Positions 52,401 to 62,600 of a DNA stretch of 64,000 nt are shown here, in pieces (within the stretch, counting starts at the first letter, position 1; each line of letters begins with the position of its first letter). The notes beneath the pieces are model-generated. The model did no database searches. It was given only the letters and a program-made list of their open reading frames with translations, and was not told the DNA's origin. Source of the stretch: Loxodes magnus (Eukaryota; Ciliophora; Karyorelictea; Loxodida; Loxodidae). The position numbers and the translations under genes are program-made. Location: the NCBI GenBank assembly GCA_946699065.1, contig CAMPDV010000295.1, positions 62,001-126,000 on the forward strand, read 5' to 3'.

Positions 52401-53181
52401 TAACTCTGAATCACTGGATATAGCCACAGATGATACAACACTAGTGTGACCACTCATGGTCTTACAGGTACCTGTCTTGACGTCCCATAGTCTCACCGTA
52501 TAATCTGCACTTCCCGATACGATGAACTCTGAATCACTGGATATAGCCACAGCATATACATAACTAGTGTGACCACTCATGGTCTTACAGGTACCTGTCT
52601 TGACGTCCCATAGTCTCACCGTATAATCATAACTTCCCGATACGATGAACTCTGAATCACTGGATATAGCCACAGATGATACAACACTAGTGTGACCACT
52701 CATGGTCTTACAGGTACCTGTCTTGACGTCCCATAGTCTCACCGTATAATCTGCACTTCCCGATACGATGAACTCTGAATCACTGGATATAGCCACAGCA
52801 TATACATAACTAGTGTGACCACTCATGGTCTTACAGGTACCTGTCTTGACGTCCCATAGTCTCACCGTATAATCATAACTTCCCGATACGATTAACTCTG
52901 AATCACTGGATATAGCCACAGCATATACATAACTAGTGTGACCACTCATGGTCTTACAGGTACCTGTCTTGACGTCCCATAGTCTCACCGTATAATCTAC
53001 ACTTCCCGATACGATTAACTCTGAATCACTGGATATAGCCACAGATGATACAACACTAGTGTGACCACTCATGGTCTTACAGGTACCTGTCTTGACGTCC
53101 CATAGTCTCACCGTATAATCTACACTTCCCGATACGATGAACTCTGAATCACTGGATATAGCCACAGCATATACATAATGT
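46459..53181 (-). CDS. WD40 repeat coding block D (about 55 blades, frame restored relative to block A)
   Basis: After three 2-bp deletions (6 bp in total) this block is back in the same frame as block A. It contains the longest standard-code open stretch of the window (50,169-53,189) and a second long one (47,949-49,790). In-frame stops are TGA at x38 (50,169; about 50,046), TAG at x40 (about 49,917; about 49,794; 47,949; 47,088; 46,842) and TGA at x22 (47,757). Rare blade variants include T18-H-Y-L (V21L, from gataaata at 49,35x), C11R (tacgggtac) and an A25-L change at about 48,730. The block ends at a 1-bp deletion with an adjacent substitution at 46,455-46,458. Confidence 0.72.
47949..49790 (-). 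CDS. Standard-code open stretch inside block D (about 15 blades)
   Basis: About 613 codons bounded by TAG at x40 on both sides (47,949-47,951 below, about 49,794 above). It contains the densest set of unusual blades in the window: C11R twice (tacgggtac near 48,529 and 49,144), V21L, Cys at x19 (acaacacaag near 48,871) and an A25-adjacent leucine near 48,730. WD40 identity is certain; its status as a separate unit is unlikely. Confidence 0.55.
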   Translation of the reverse strand: MRLWDVKTGTCKTMSGHTSYVSSVAISSDSELIVSESADYTVRLCDVKTGTCKTMSGHTSNVYAVAISSDSEFIESGSYDYTVRLWDVKTGTCKTMSGHTHYVSSVAISSDSEFIVSGSYDYTVRLWDVKTGTCKTMSGHTHYLSSVAISSDSEFIESGSADYTVRLWDVKTGTCKTMSGHTSHVYAVAISSDSEFIESGSADYTVRLWDVKTGTRKTMSGHTHYVSSVAISSDSEFIVSGSADYTLRLWDVKTGTCKTMSGHTSVVSSVAISSDSEFIVSGSYDYTVRLWDVKTGTCKTMSGHTCVVSSVAISSDSEFIVSGSYDYTVRLWDVKTGTCKTMSGHTSYVYAVALSSDSEFIVSGSADYTVRLWDVKTGTCKTMSGHTSYVYAVAISSDSEFIESGSADYTVRLWDVKTGTRKTMSGHTSHVYAVAISSDSEFIVSGSYDYTVRLWDVKTGTCKTMSGHTSVVSSVAISSDSEFIVSGSYDYTVRLWDVKTGTCKTMSGHTSYVYAVAISSDSEFIESGSYDYTVRLWDVKTGTCKTMSGHTSHVYAVAISSDSEFIVSGSVDYTVRLWDVKTGTCKTMSGHTSYVYAVAISSDSEFIVSGSYD

Positions 53182-53189
53182 GTGACCAC
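50169..53189 (-). CDS. Longest stretch open under the standard code (about 24 WD40 blades)
   Basis: About 1,006 codons without a stop, ending at a TGA in the x38 position of a blade (50,169-50,171). The upstream limit is the 2-bp deletion near 53,180, so the apparent start is not a real initiation site. The blades follow a repeating order of about seven (H-T-S-V-V/SEL, H-T-S-Y-V/SEL, H-T-S-Y-V/SEF with Ala38, and so on) that occurs twice in succession. The stretch includes the rare blade with S35L near 51,283. It is long enough for three seven- or eight-bladed propellers. It is part of the array, not a separate gene. Confidence 0.6.
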   Translation of the reverse strand: MVTHYVYAVAISSDSEFIVSGSVDYTVRLWDVKTGTCKTMSGHTSVVSSVAISSDSELIVSGSVDYTVRLWDVKTGTCKTMSGHTSYVYAVAISSDSELIVSGSYDYTVRLWDVKTGTCKTMSGHTSYVYAVAISSDSEFIVSGSADYTVRLWDVKTGTCKTMSGHTSVVSSVAISSDSEFIVSGSYDYTVRLWDVKTGTCKTMSGHTSYVYAVAISSDSEFIVSGSADYTVRLWDVKTGTCKTMSGHTSVVSSVAISSDSELIVSGSYDYTVRLWDVKTGTCKTMSGHTSNVYAVAISSDSEFIVSGSVDYTVRLWDVKTGTCKTMSGHTSVVSSVAISSDSELIVSGSYDYTVRLWDVKTGTCKTMSGHTSYVYAVAISSDSELIVSGSYDYTVRLWDVKTGTCKTMSGHTSYVYAVAISSDSEFIVSGSADYTVRLWDVKTGTCKTMSGHTSVVSSVAISSDSEFIVSGSYDYTVRLWDVKTGTCKTMSGHTSYVYAVAISSDSEFIVSGSADYTVRLWDVKTGTCKTMSGHTSVVSSVAISSDSELIVSGSYDYTVRLWDVKTGTCKTMSGHTSNVYAVAISSDSEFIVSGSYDYTVRLWDVKTGTCKTMSGHTSVVSSVAISSDSEFIVLGSADYTVRLWDVKTGTCKTMSGHTSYVYAVAISSDSELIVSESVDYTVRLWDVKTGTCKTMSGHTSVVSSVAISSDSKFIVSGSYDYTVRLWDVKTGTCKTMSGHTSHVYAVAISSDSELIVSGSYDYTVRLWDVKTGTCKTMSGHTSHVYAVAISSDSEFIVSGSVDYTVRLWDVKTGTCKTMSGHTSYVYAVAISSDSEFIVSGSYDYTVRLWDVKTGTCKTMSGHTSVVSSVAISSDSEFIVSGSYDYTVRLWDVKTGTCKTMSGHTSYVYAVAISSDSEFIVSGSYDYTVRLWDVKTGTCKTMSGHTSVVSSVAISSDSEFIVSGSVDYTVRLWDVKTGTCKTMSGHTSHVYAVAISSDSELIVSGS
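53178..53184 (-). other. Frameshift allele: 2-bp deletion in the H-T-H-Y-V codons, copy 1
   Basis: The usual cataatgtgtgtgacc reads cataatgtgtgacc, one GT fewer in a GT run. Separates blocks C and D. Identical at 53,670 and 56,620. Confidence 0.9.
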
Positions 53190-53671
53190 TCATGGTCTTA
53201 CAGGTACCTGTCTTGACGTCCCATAGTCTCACCGTATAATCTGCACTTCCCGATACGATGAACTCTGAATCACTGGATATAGCCACAGCATATACATAAC
53301 TAGTGTGACCACTCATGGTCTTACAGGTACCTGTCTTGACGTCCCATAGTCTCACCGTATAATCATAACTTCCCGATACGATTAACTCTGAATCACTGGA
53401 TATAGCCACAGCATATACATAACTAGTGTGACCACTCATGGTCTTACAGGTACCTGTCTTGACGTCCCATAGTCTCACCGTATAATCATAACTTCCCGAT
53501 ACGATTAACTCTGAATCACTGGATATAGCCACAGATGATACAACACTAGTGTGACCACTCATGGTCTTACAGGTACCTGTCTTGACGTCCCATAGTCTCA
53601 CCGTATAATCTACACTTCCCGATACGATGAACTCTGAATCACTGGATATAGCCACAGCATATACATAATGT
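53182..53671 (-). CDS. WD40 repeat coding block C (4 blades between two frameshifts)
   Basis: This is a four-unit block bounded by identical 2-bp deletions at about 53,670 and 53,180. The frame changes on entry and again on exit. The blades are of the right-hand family (x38 Val, Tyr, Tyr and Ala in order; x40 Tyr) with no in-frame stop. The order of blades matches the N-terminal end of the stretch that starts below 56,629, so block C is part of a duplicated higher-order unit that includes the frameshift. In the frame entering the deletion, the peptide runs H-T-L-C-I-C-C-G-Y-I-Q and then stops. Confidence 0.65.
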
Positions 53672-53674
53672 GTG
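53668..53674 (-). other. Frameshift allele: 2-bp deletion, copy 2
   Basis: Same loss of one GT from gtgtgtg, 490 bp (4 units minus 2 bp) from copy 1. Separates blocks B and C. Confidence 0.9.
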
Positions 53675-56621
53675 ACCACTCATGGTCTTACAGGTACCTG
53701 TCTTGACGTCCCATAGTCTCACCGTATTATCTGCACTTCCCGATACGATTAACTCTGAATCACTGGATATAGCCACAGCATATACATAACTAGTGTGACC
53801 ACTCATGGTCTTACAGGTACCTGTCTTGACGTCCCATAGTCTCACCGTATAATCATAACTTCCCGATACGATTAACTCTGAATCACTGGATATAGCCACA
53901 GCATATACATGACTAGTGTGACCACTCATGGTCTTACAGGTACCTGTCTTGACGTCCCATAGTCTCACCGTATAATCTGCACTTTCCGATACGATTAACT
54001 CTGAATCACTGGATATAGCCACAGATGATACAACACTAGTGTGACCACTCATGGTCTTACAGGTACCTGTCTTGACGTCCCATAGTCTCACCGTATAATC
54101 TACACTTTCCGATACGATTAACTCTGAATCACTGGATATAGCCACAGCATATACATAACTAGTGTGACCACTCATGGTCTTACAGGTACCTGTCTTGACG
54201 TCACATAGTCTCAACGTATAATCATAACTTCCCGATACGATGAACTCTGAATCACTGGATATAGCCACAGCATATACATAATGTGTGTGACCACTCATGG
54301 TCTTACAGGTACCTGTCTTGACGTCACATAGTCTCACCGTATAATCTGCACTTTCCGATACGATTAACTCTGAATCACTGGATATAGCCACAGATGATAC
54401 AACACTAGTGTGACCACTCATGGTCTTACAGGTACCTGTCTTGACGTCCCATAGTCTCACCGTATAATCTACACTTCCCGATACGATGAACTCTGAATCA
54501 CTGGATATAGCCACAGCATATACAACACTAGTGTGACCACTCATGATCTTACAGGTACCTGTCTTGACGTCCCATAGTCTCACCGTATAATCTGCACTTC
54601 CCGATACGATGAACTCTGAATCACTGGATATAGCCACAGATGATACATAACTAGTGTGACCACTCATGGTCTTACAGGTACCTGTCTTGACGTCACATAG
54701 TCTCACCGTATAATCTCAACTTCCCGATACGATGAACTCTGAATCACTGGATATAGCCACAGCATATACATAACTAGTGTGACCACTCATGGTCTTACAG
54801 GTACCTGTCTTGACGTCCCATAGTCTCACCGTATAATCTACACTTCCCGATACGATTAACTCTGAATCACTGGATATAGCCACAGATGATACAACACTAG
54901 TGTGACCACTCATGGTCTTACAGGTACCTGTCTTGACGTCCCATAGTCTCACCGTATAATCTGCACTTCCCGATTCGATGAACTCTGAATCACTGGATAT
55001 AGCCACAGATGATAAATAATGTGTGTGACCACTCATGGTCTTACAGGTACCTGTCTTGACGTCCCATAGTCTCACCGTATAATCATAACTTCCCGATACG
55101 ATGAACTCTGAATCACTGGATATAGCCACAGATGATACATAACTAGTGTGACCACTCATGGTCTTACAGGTACCTGTCTTGACGTCCCATAGTCTCACCG
55201 TATAATCTGCACTTCCCGATACGATGAACTCTGAATCACTGGATATAGCCACAGCATATACATAATGTGTGTGACCACTCATGGTCTTACAGGTACCTGT
55301 CTTGACGTCACATAGTCTCACCGTATAATCTGCACTTTCCGATACGATTAACTCTGAATCACTGGATATAGCCACAGATGATACAACACTAGTGTGACCA
55401 CTCATGGTCTTACAGGTACCTGTCTTGACGTCCCATAGTCTCACCGTATAATCTACACTTTCCGATACGATTAACTCTGAATCACTGGATATAGCCACAG
55501 CATATACATAACTAGTGTGACCACTCATGGTCTTACAGGTACCTGTCTTGACGTCCCATAGTCTCACCGTATAATCTGCACTTCCCAATACGATGAACTC
55601 TGAATCACTGGATATAGCCACAGATGATACAACACTAGTGTGACCACTCATGGTCTTACAGGTACCTGTCTTGACGTCCCATAGTCTCACCGTATAATCA
55701 TAACTTCCCGATACGATGAACTCTGAATCACTGGATATAGCCACAGCATATACATTACTAGTGTGACCACTCATGGTCTTACAGGTACCTGTCTTGACGT
55801 CCCATAGTCTCACCGTATAATCATAACTTCCCGATACGATTAACTCTGAATCACTGGATATAGCCACAGATGATACAACACTAGTGTGACCACTCATGGT
55901 CTTACAGGTACCTGTCTTGACGTCCCATAGTCTCACCGTATAATCTGCACTTCCCGATACGATGAACTCTGAATCACTGGATATAGCCACAGCATATACA
56001 TAACTAGTGTGACCACTCATGGTCTTACAGGTACCTGTCTTGACGTCCCATAGTCTCACCGTATAATCATAACTTCCCGATACGATGAACTCTGAATCAC
56101 TGGATATAGCCACAGATGATACAACACTAGTGTGACCACTCATGGTCTTACAGGTACCTGTCTTGACGTCCCATAGTCTCACCGTATAATCTGCACTTCC
56201 CGATACGATGAACTCTGAATCACTGGATATAGCCACAGCATATACATAACTAGTGTGACCACTCATGGTCTTACAGGTACCTGTCTTGACGTCCCATAGT
56301 CTCACCGTATAATCATAACTTCCCGATACGATTAACTCTGAATCACTGGATATAGCCACAGCATATACATAACTAGTGTGACCACTCATGGTCTTACAGG
56401 TACCTGTCTTGACGTCCCATAGTCTCACCGTATAATCATAACTTCCCGATACGATTAACTCTGAATCACTGGATATAGCCACAGATGATACAACACTAGT
56501 GTGACCACTCATGGTCTTACAGGTACCTGTCTTGACGTCCCATAGTCTCACCGTATAATCTACACTTCCCGATACGATGAACTCTGAATCACTGGATATA
56601 GCCACAGCATATACATAATGT
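53672..56621 (-). CDS. WD40 repeat coding block B (about 24 blades, shifted frame)
   Basis: This block lies between two copies of the same 2-bp deletion, at about 56,620 and 53,670, and is read in a different frame from block A. It has only one in-frame stop under the standard code, TGA at x38 (54,716-54,718), so it is otherwise a clean stretch of about 24 blades. Its upstream part (to about 55,360) is a near copy of 51.06-52.32 kb and carries the same rare S35L change (ttcccaatac). Its C-terminal part near 54.54 kb carries a T13I variant (catgatctt) that recurs at 57,615 and 63,273. If the 2-bp deletions are real and not bypassed, ribosomes from block A would enter this block out of frame. 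The WD40 assignment is certain; the joining of blocks is inference. Confidence 0.7.
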
Positions 56622-56629
56622 GTGACCAC
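54716..56629 (-). CDS. Standard-code open stretch inside block B (about 15 blades)
   Basis: About 637 codons from the 2-bp deletion near 56,620 to TGA at x38 (54,716-54,718). Its N-terminal nine blades match blades at 51.06-52.32 kb in order and rare variants. It has no initiation signal of its own; the first codons are out-of-register sequence over the deletion. Confidence 0.55.
   Translation of the reverse strand: MVTHYVYAVAISSDSEFIVSGSVDYTVRLWDVKTGTCKTMSGHTSVVSSVAISSDSELIVSGSYDYTVRLWDVKTGTCKTMSGHTSYVYAVAISSDSELIVSGSYDYTVRLWDVKTGTCKTMSGHTSYVYAVAISSDSEFIVSGSADYTVRLWDVKTGTCKTMSGHTSVVSSVAISSDSEFIVSGSYDYTVRLWDVKTGTCKTMSGHTSYVYAVAISSDSEFIVSGSADYTVRLWDVKTGTCKTMSGHTSVVSSVAISSDSELIVSGSYDYTVRLWDVKTGTCKTMSGHTSNVYAVAISSDSEFIVSGSYDYTVRLWDVKTGTCKTMSGHTSVVSSVAISSDSEFIVLGSADYTVRLWDVKTGTCKTMSGHTSYVYAVAISSDSELIVSESVDYTVRLWDVKTGTCKTMSGHTSVVSSVAISSDSELIVSESADYTVRLCDVKTGTCKTMSGHTHYVYAVAISSDSEFIVSGSADYTVRLWDVKTGTCKTMSGHTSYVSSVAISSDSEFIVSGSYDYTVRLWDVKTGTCKTMSGHTHYLSSVAISSDSEFIESGSADYTVRLWDVKTGTCKTMSGHTSVVSSVAISSDSELIVSGSVDYTVRLWDVKTGTCKTMSGHTSYVYAVAISSDSEFIVSGS
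56618..56624 (-). other. Frameshift allele: 2-bp deletion, copy 3
   Basis: Same loss of one GT, 24 units from copy 2. The three deletions total 6 bp, so blocks A and D are in the same frame. Confidence 0.9.
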
Positions 56630-59600
56630 TCATGGTCTTACAGGTACCTGTCTTGACGTCCCATAGTCTCACCGTATTATCTGCACTTCCCGATACGATT
56701 AACTCTGAATCACTGGATATAGCCACAGCATATACATAACTAGTGTGACCACTCATGGTCTTACAGGTACCTGTCTTGACGTCCCATAGTCTCACCGTAT
56801 AATCATAACTTCCCGATACGATTAACTCTGAATCACTGGATATAGCCACAGATGATAAATAATGTGTGTGACCACTCATGGTCTTACAGGTACCTGTCTT
56901 GACGTCCCATAGTCTCACCGTATAATCTACACTTTCCGATACGATTAACTCTGAATCACTGGATATAGCCACAGATGATACAACACTAGTGTGACCACTC
57001 ATGGTCTTACAGGTACCTGTCTTGACGTCCCATAGTCTCACCGTATAATCATAACTTCCCGATACGATTAACTCTGAATCACTGGATATAGCCACAGATG
57101 ATACAACACTAGTGTGACCACTCATGGTCTTACAGGTACCTGTCTTGACGTCCCATAGTCTCACCGTATAATCTACACTTTCCGATACGATTAACTCTGA
57201 ATCACTGGATATAGCCACAGCATATACATAACTAGTGTGACCACTCATGGTCTTACAGGTACCTGTCTTGACGTCACATAGTCTCAACGTATAATCATAA
57301 CTTCCCGATACGATGAACTCTGAATCACTGGATATAGCCACAGCATATACATAATGTGTGTGACCACTCATGGTCTTACAGGTACCTGTCTTGACGTCAC
57401 ATAGTCTCACCGTATAATCTGCACTTTCCGATACGATTAACTCTGAATCACTGGATATAGCCACAGATGATACAACACTAGTGTGACCACTCATGGTCTT
57501 ACAGGTACCTGTCTTGACGTCCCATAGTCTCACCGTATAATCTACACTTCCCGATACGATGAACTCTGAATCACTGGATATAGCCACAGCATATACAACA
57601 CTAGTGTGACCACTCATGATCTTACAGGTACCTGTCTTGACGTCCCATAGTCTCACCGTATAATCTGCACTTCCCGATACGATGAACTCTGAATCACTGG
57701 ATATAGCCACAGATGATACATAACTAGTGTGACCACTCATGGTCTTACAGGTACCTGTCTTGACGTCACATAGTCTCACCGTATAATCTCAACTTCCCGA
57801 TACGATGAACTCTGAATCACTGGATATAGCCACAGCATATACATAACTAGTGTGACCACTCATGGTCTTACAGGTACCTGTCTTGACGTCCCATAGTCTC
57901 ACCGTATAATCATAACTTCCCGATACGATTAACTCTGAATCACTGGATATAGCCACAGCATATACATGACTAGTGTGACCACTCATGGTCTTACAGGTAC
58001 CTGTCTTGACGTCCCATAGTCTCACCGTATAATCTGCACTTTCCGATACGATTAACTCTGAATCACTGGATATAGCCACAGATGATAAATAATGTGTGTG
58101 ACCACTCATGGTCTTACAGGTACCTGTCTTGACGTCCCATAGTCTCACCGTATAATCATAACTTCCCGATACGATGAACTCTGAATCACTGGATATAGCC
58201 ACAGATGATACATAACTAGTGTGACCACTCATGGTCTTACAGGTACCTGTCTTGACGTCCCATAGTCTCACCGTATAATCTGCACTTCCCGATACGATGA
58301 ACTCTGAATCACTGGATATAGCCACAGCATATACATAATGTGTGTGACCACTCATGGTCTTACAGGTACCTGTCTTGACGTCACATAGTCTCACCGTATA
58401 ATCTGCACTTCCCGATACGATTAACTCTGAATCACTGGATATAGCCACAGATGATACAACACTAGTGTGACCACTCATGGTCTTACAGGTACCTGTCTTG
58501 ACGTCCCATAGTCTCACCGTCTAATCATAACTTCCCGATTCGATGAACTCTGAATCACTGGATATAGCCACAGATGATAAATAATGTGTGTGACCACTCA
58601 TGGTCTTACAGGTACCTGTCTTGACGTCCCATAGTCTCACCGTATAATCTGCACTTCCCGATACGATGAACTCTGAATCACTGGATATAGCCACAGCATA
58701 TACATAACTAGTGTGACCACTCATGGTCTTACAGGTACCTGTCTTGACGTCCCATAGTCTCACCGTATAATCTACACTTCCCGATACGATGAACTCTGAA
58801 TCACTGGATATAGCCACAGATGATACAACACTAGTGTGACCACTCATGGTCTTACAGGTACCTGTCTTGACGTCCCATAGTCTCACCGTCTAATCATAAC
58901 TTCCCGATTCGATGAACTCTGAATCACTGGATATAGCCACAGATGATAAATAATGTGTGTGACCACTCATGGTCTTACAGGTACCTGTCTTGACGTCCCA
59001 TAGTCTCACCGTATAATCATAACTTCCCGATACGATGAACTCTGAATCACTGGATATAGCCACAGATGATACATAACTAGTGTGACCACTCATGGTCTTA
59101 CAGGTACCTGTCTTGACGTCCCATAGTCTCACCGTATAATCATAACTTCCCGATACGATTAACTCTGAATCACTGGATATAGCCACAGATGATACAACAC
59201 TAGTGTGACCACTCATGGTCTTACAGGTACCTGTCTTGACGTCCCATAGTCTCACCGTATAATCTACACTTTCCGATACGATTAACTCTGAATCACTGGA
59301 TATAGCCACAGCATATACATAACTAGTGTGACCACTCATGGTCTTACAGGTACCTGTCTTGACGTCCCATAGTCTCACCGTATAATCATAACTTCCCGAT
59401 ACGATGAACTCTGAATCACTGGATATAGCCACAGATGATACATAACTAGTGTGACCACTCATGGTCTTACAGGTACCTGTCTTGACGTCCCATAGTCTCA
59501 CCGTATAATCTGCACTTCCCGATACGATGAACTCTGAATCACTGGATATAGCCACAGCATATACATAATGTGTGTGACCACTCATGGTCTTACAGGTACC

Positions 59601-62600
59601 TGTCTTGACGTCACATAGTCTCACCGTATAATCTGCACTTTCCGATACGATTAACTCTGAATCACTGGATATAGCCACAGATGATACAACACTAGTGTGA
59701 CCACTCATGGTCTTACAGGTACCTGTCTTGACGTCCCATAGTCTCACCGTATAATCATAACTTCCCGATACGATGAACTCTGAATCACTGGATATAGCCA
59801 CAGATGATACATAATGTGTGTGACCACTCATGGTCTTACAGGTACCTGTCTTGACGTCACATAGTCTCACCGTCTAATCTCAACTTCCCGATACGATGAA
59901 CTCTGAATCACTGGATATAGCCACAGCATATACATAACCTGTGTGACCACTCATGGTCTTACAGGTACCTGTCTTGACGTCCCATAGTCTCACCGTCTAA
60001 TCATAACTTCCCGATACGATGAACTCTGAATCACTGGATATAGCCACAGATGATACATAACTAGTGTGACCACTCATGGTCTTACAGGTACCTGTCTTGA
60101 CGTCCCATAGTCTCACCGTATAATCTGCACTTCCCGATACGATGAACTCTGAATCACTGGATATAGCCACAGCATATACATAATGTGTGTGACCACTCAT
60201 GGTCTTACAGGTACCTGTCTTGACGTCACATAGTCTCACCGTATAATCATGACTTCCCGATACGATGAACTCTGAATCACTGGATATAGCCACAGCATAT
60301 ACATAACTAGTGTGACCACTCATGGTCTTACAGGTACCTGTCTTGACGTCCCATAGTCTCACCGTCTAATCATAACTTCCCGATACGATGAACTCTGAAT
60401 TACTGGATATAGCCACAGATGATACAACACTAGTGTGACCACTCATGGTCTTACAGGTACCTGTCTTGACGTCCCATAGTCTCACCGTATAATCATAACT
60501 TCCCGATACGATGAACTCTGAATCACTGGATATAGCCACAGCATATACATTACTAGTGTGACCACTCATGGTCTTACGGGTACCTGTCTTGACGTCCCAT
60601 AGTCTCACCGTATAATCTGCACTTCCCGATACGATGAACTCTGAATCACTGGATATAGCCACAGCATATACATAACTAGTGTGACCACTCATGGTCTTAC
60701 GGGTACCTGTCTTGACGTCCCATAGTCTCACCGTATAATCATAACTTCCCGATACGATGAACTCTGAATCACTGGATATAGCCACAGATGATACATAACT
60801 AGTGTGACCACTCATGGTCTTACAGGTACCTGTCTTGACGTCCCATAGTCTCACCGTATAATCTCAACTTCCCGATACGATGAACTCTGAATCACTGGAT
60901 ATAGCCACAGCATATACATAACTAGTGTGACCACTCATGGTCTTACAGGTACCTGTCTTGACGTCCCATAGTCTCACCGTATAATCATAACTTCCCGATA
61001 CGATTAACTCTGAATCACTGGATATAGCCACAGATGATACAACACAAGTGTGACCACTCATGGTCTTACAGGTACCTGTCTTGACGTCCCATAGTCTCAC
61101 CGTATAATCTACACTTCCCGATACGATGAACTCTGAATCACTGGATATAGCCACAGCATATACATGACTAGTGTGACCACTCATGGTCTTACAGGTACCT
61201 GTCTTGACGTCACATAGTCTCAACGTATAATCTGCACTTCCCGATACGATTAACTCTGAATCACTGGATATAGCCACAGATGATACAACACTAGTGTGAC
61301 CACTCATGGTCTTACAGGTACCTGTCTTGACGTCCCATAGTCTCACCGTATAATCTGCACTTCCCGATACGATGAACTCTGAATCACTGGATATAGCCAC
61401 AGCATATACATAATGTGTGTGACCACTCATGGTCTTACAGGTACCTGTCTTGACGTCACATAGTCTCACCGTATAATCTGCACTTTCCTATACGATTAAC
61501 TCTGAATCACTGGATATAGCCACAGATGATACAACACTAGTGTGACCACTCATGGTCTTACAGGTACCTGTCTTGACGTCCCATAGTCTCACCGTATAAT
61601 CTACACTTCCCGATACGATGAACTCTGAATCACTGGATATAGCCACAGCATATACATGACTAGTGTGACCACTCATGGTCTTACAGGTACCTGTCTTGAC
61701 GTCCCATAGTCTCACCGTATAATCTGCACTTCCCGATTCGATGAACTCTGAATTACTGGATATAGCCACAGATGATACATAATGTGTGTGACCACTCATG
61801 GTCTTACAGGTACCTGTCTTGACGTCCCATAGTCTCACCGTATAATCTACACTTCCCGATACGATGAACTCTGAATCACTGGATATAGCCACAGCATATA
61901 CATAATGTGTGTGACCACTCATGGTCTTACAGGTACCTGTCTTGACGTCCCATAGTCTCACCGTATAATCATAACTTCCCGATACGATGAACTCTGAATC
62001 ACTGGATATAGCCACAGATGATACATAACTAGTGTGACCACTCATGGTCTTACAGGTACCTGTCTTGACGTCCCATAGTCTCACCGTATAATCTGCACTT
62101 CCCGATACGATGAACTCTGAATCACTGGATATAGCCACAGCATATACATAATGTGTGTGACCACTCATGGTCTTACAGGTACCTGTCTTGACGTCACATA
62201 GTCTCACCGTATAATCTGCACTTTCCGATACGATTAACTCTGAATCACTGGATATAGCCACAGATGATACAACACTAGTGTGACCACTCATGGTCTTACA
62301 GGTACCTGTCTTGACGTCCCATAGTCTCACCGTATAATCTACACTTCCCGATACGATTAACTCTGAATCACTGGATATAGCCACAGCATATACATAACTA
62401 GTGTGACCACTCATTGTGTTACAGGTACCTGTCTTGACGTCCCATAGTCTCACCGTCTTATCTGCACTTTCCGATACGATTAACTCTGAATCACTGGATA
62501 TAGCCACAGATGATACAACACTAGTGTGACCACTCATGGTCTTACAGGTACCTGTCTTGACGTCCCATAGTCTCACCGTATAATCATAACTTCCCGATTC

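Larger units (their letters stand above)
51060..56625 (-). repeat. 35-unit-offset duplication carrying rare markers (51.06-52.32 and 55.36-56.62 kb)
   Basis: The rare cttcccaatac allele (S35L) lies at 51,283 and again at 55,584. The distance of 4,301 bp is 35 units minus the two 2-bp deletions between them. About nine or ten blades around each marker have the same order. Within 51.4-53.1 kb a seven-blade cassette is also repeated in tandem. The feature spans both copies and the sequence between. Confidence 0.8.
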
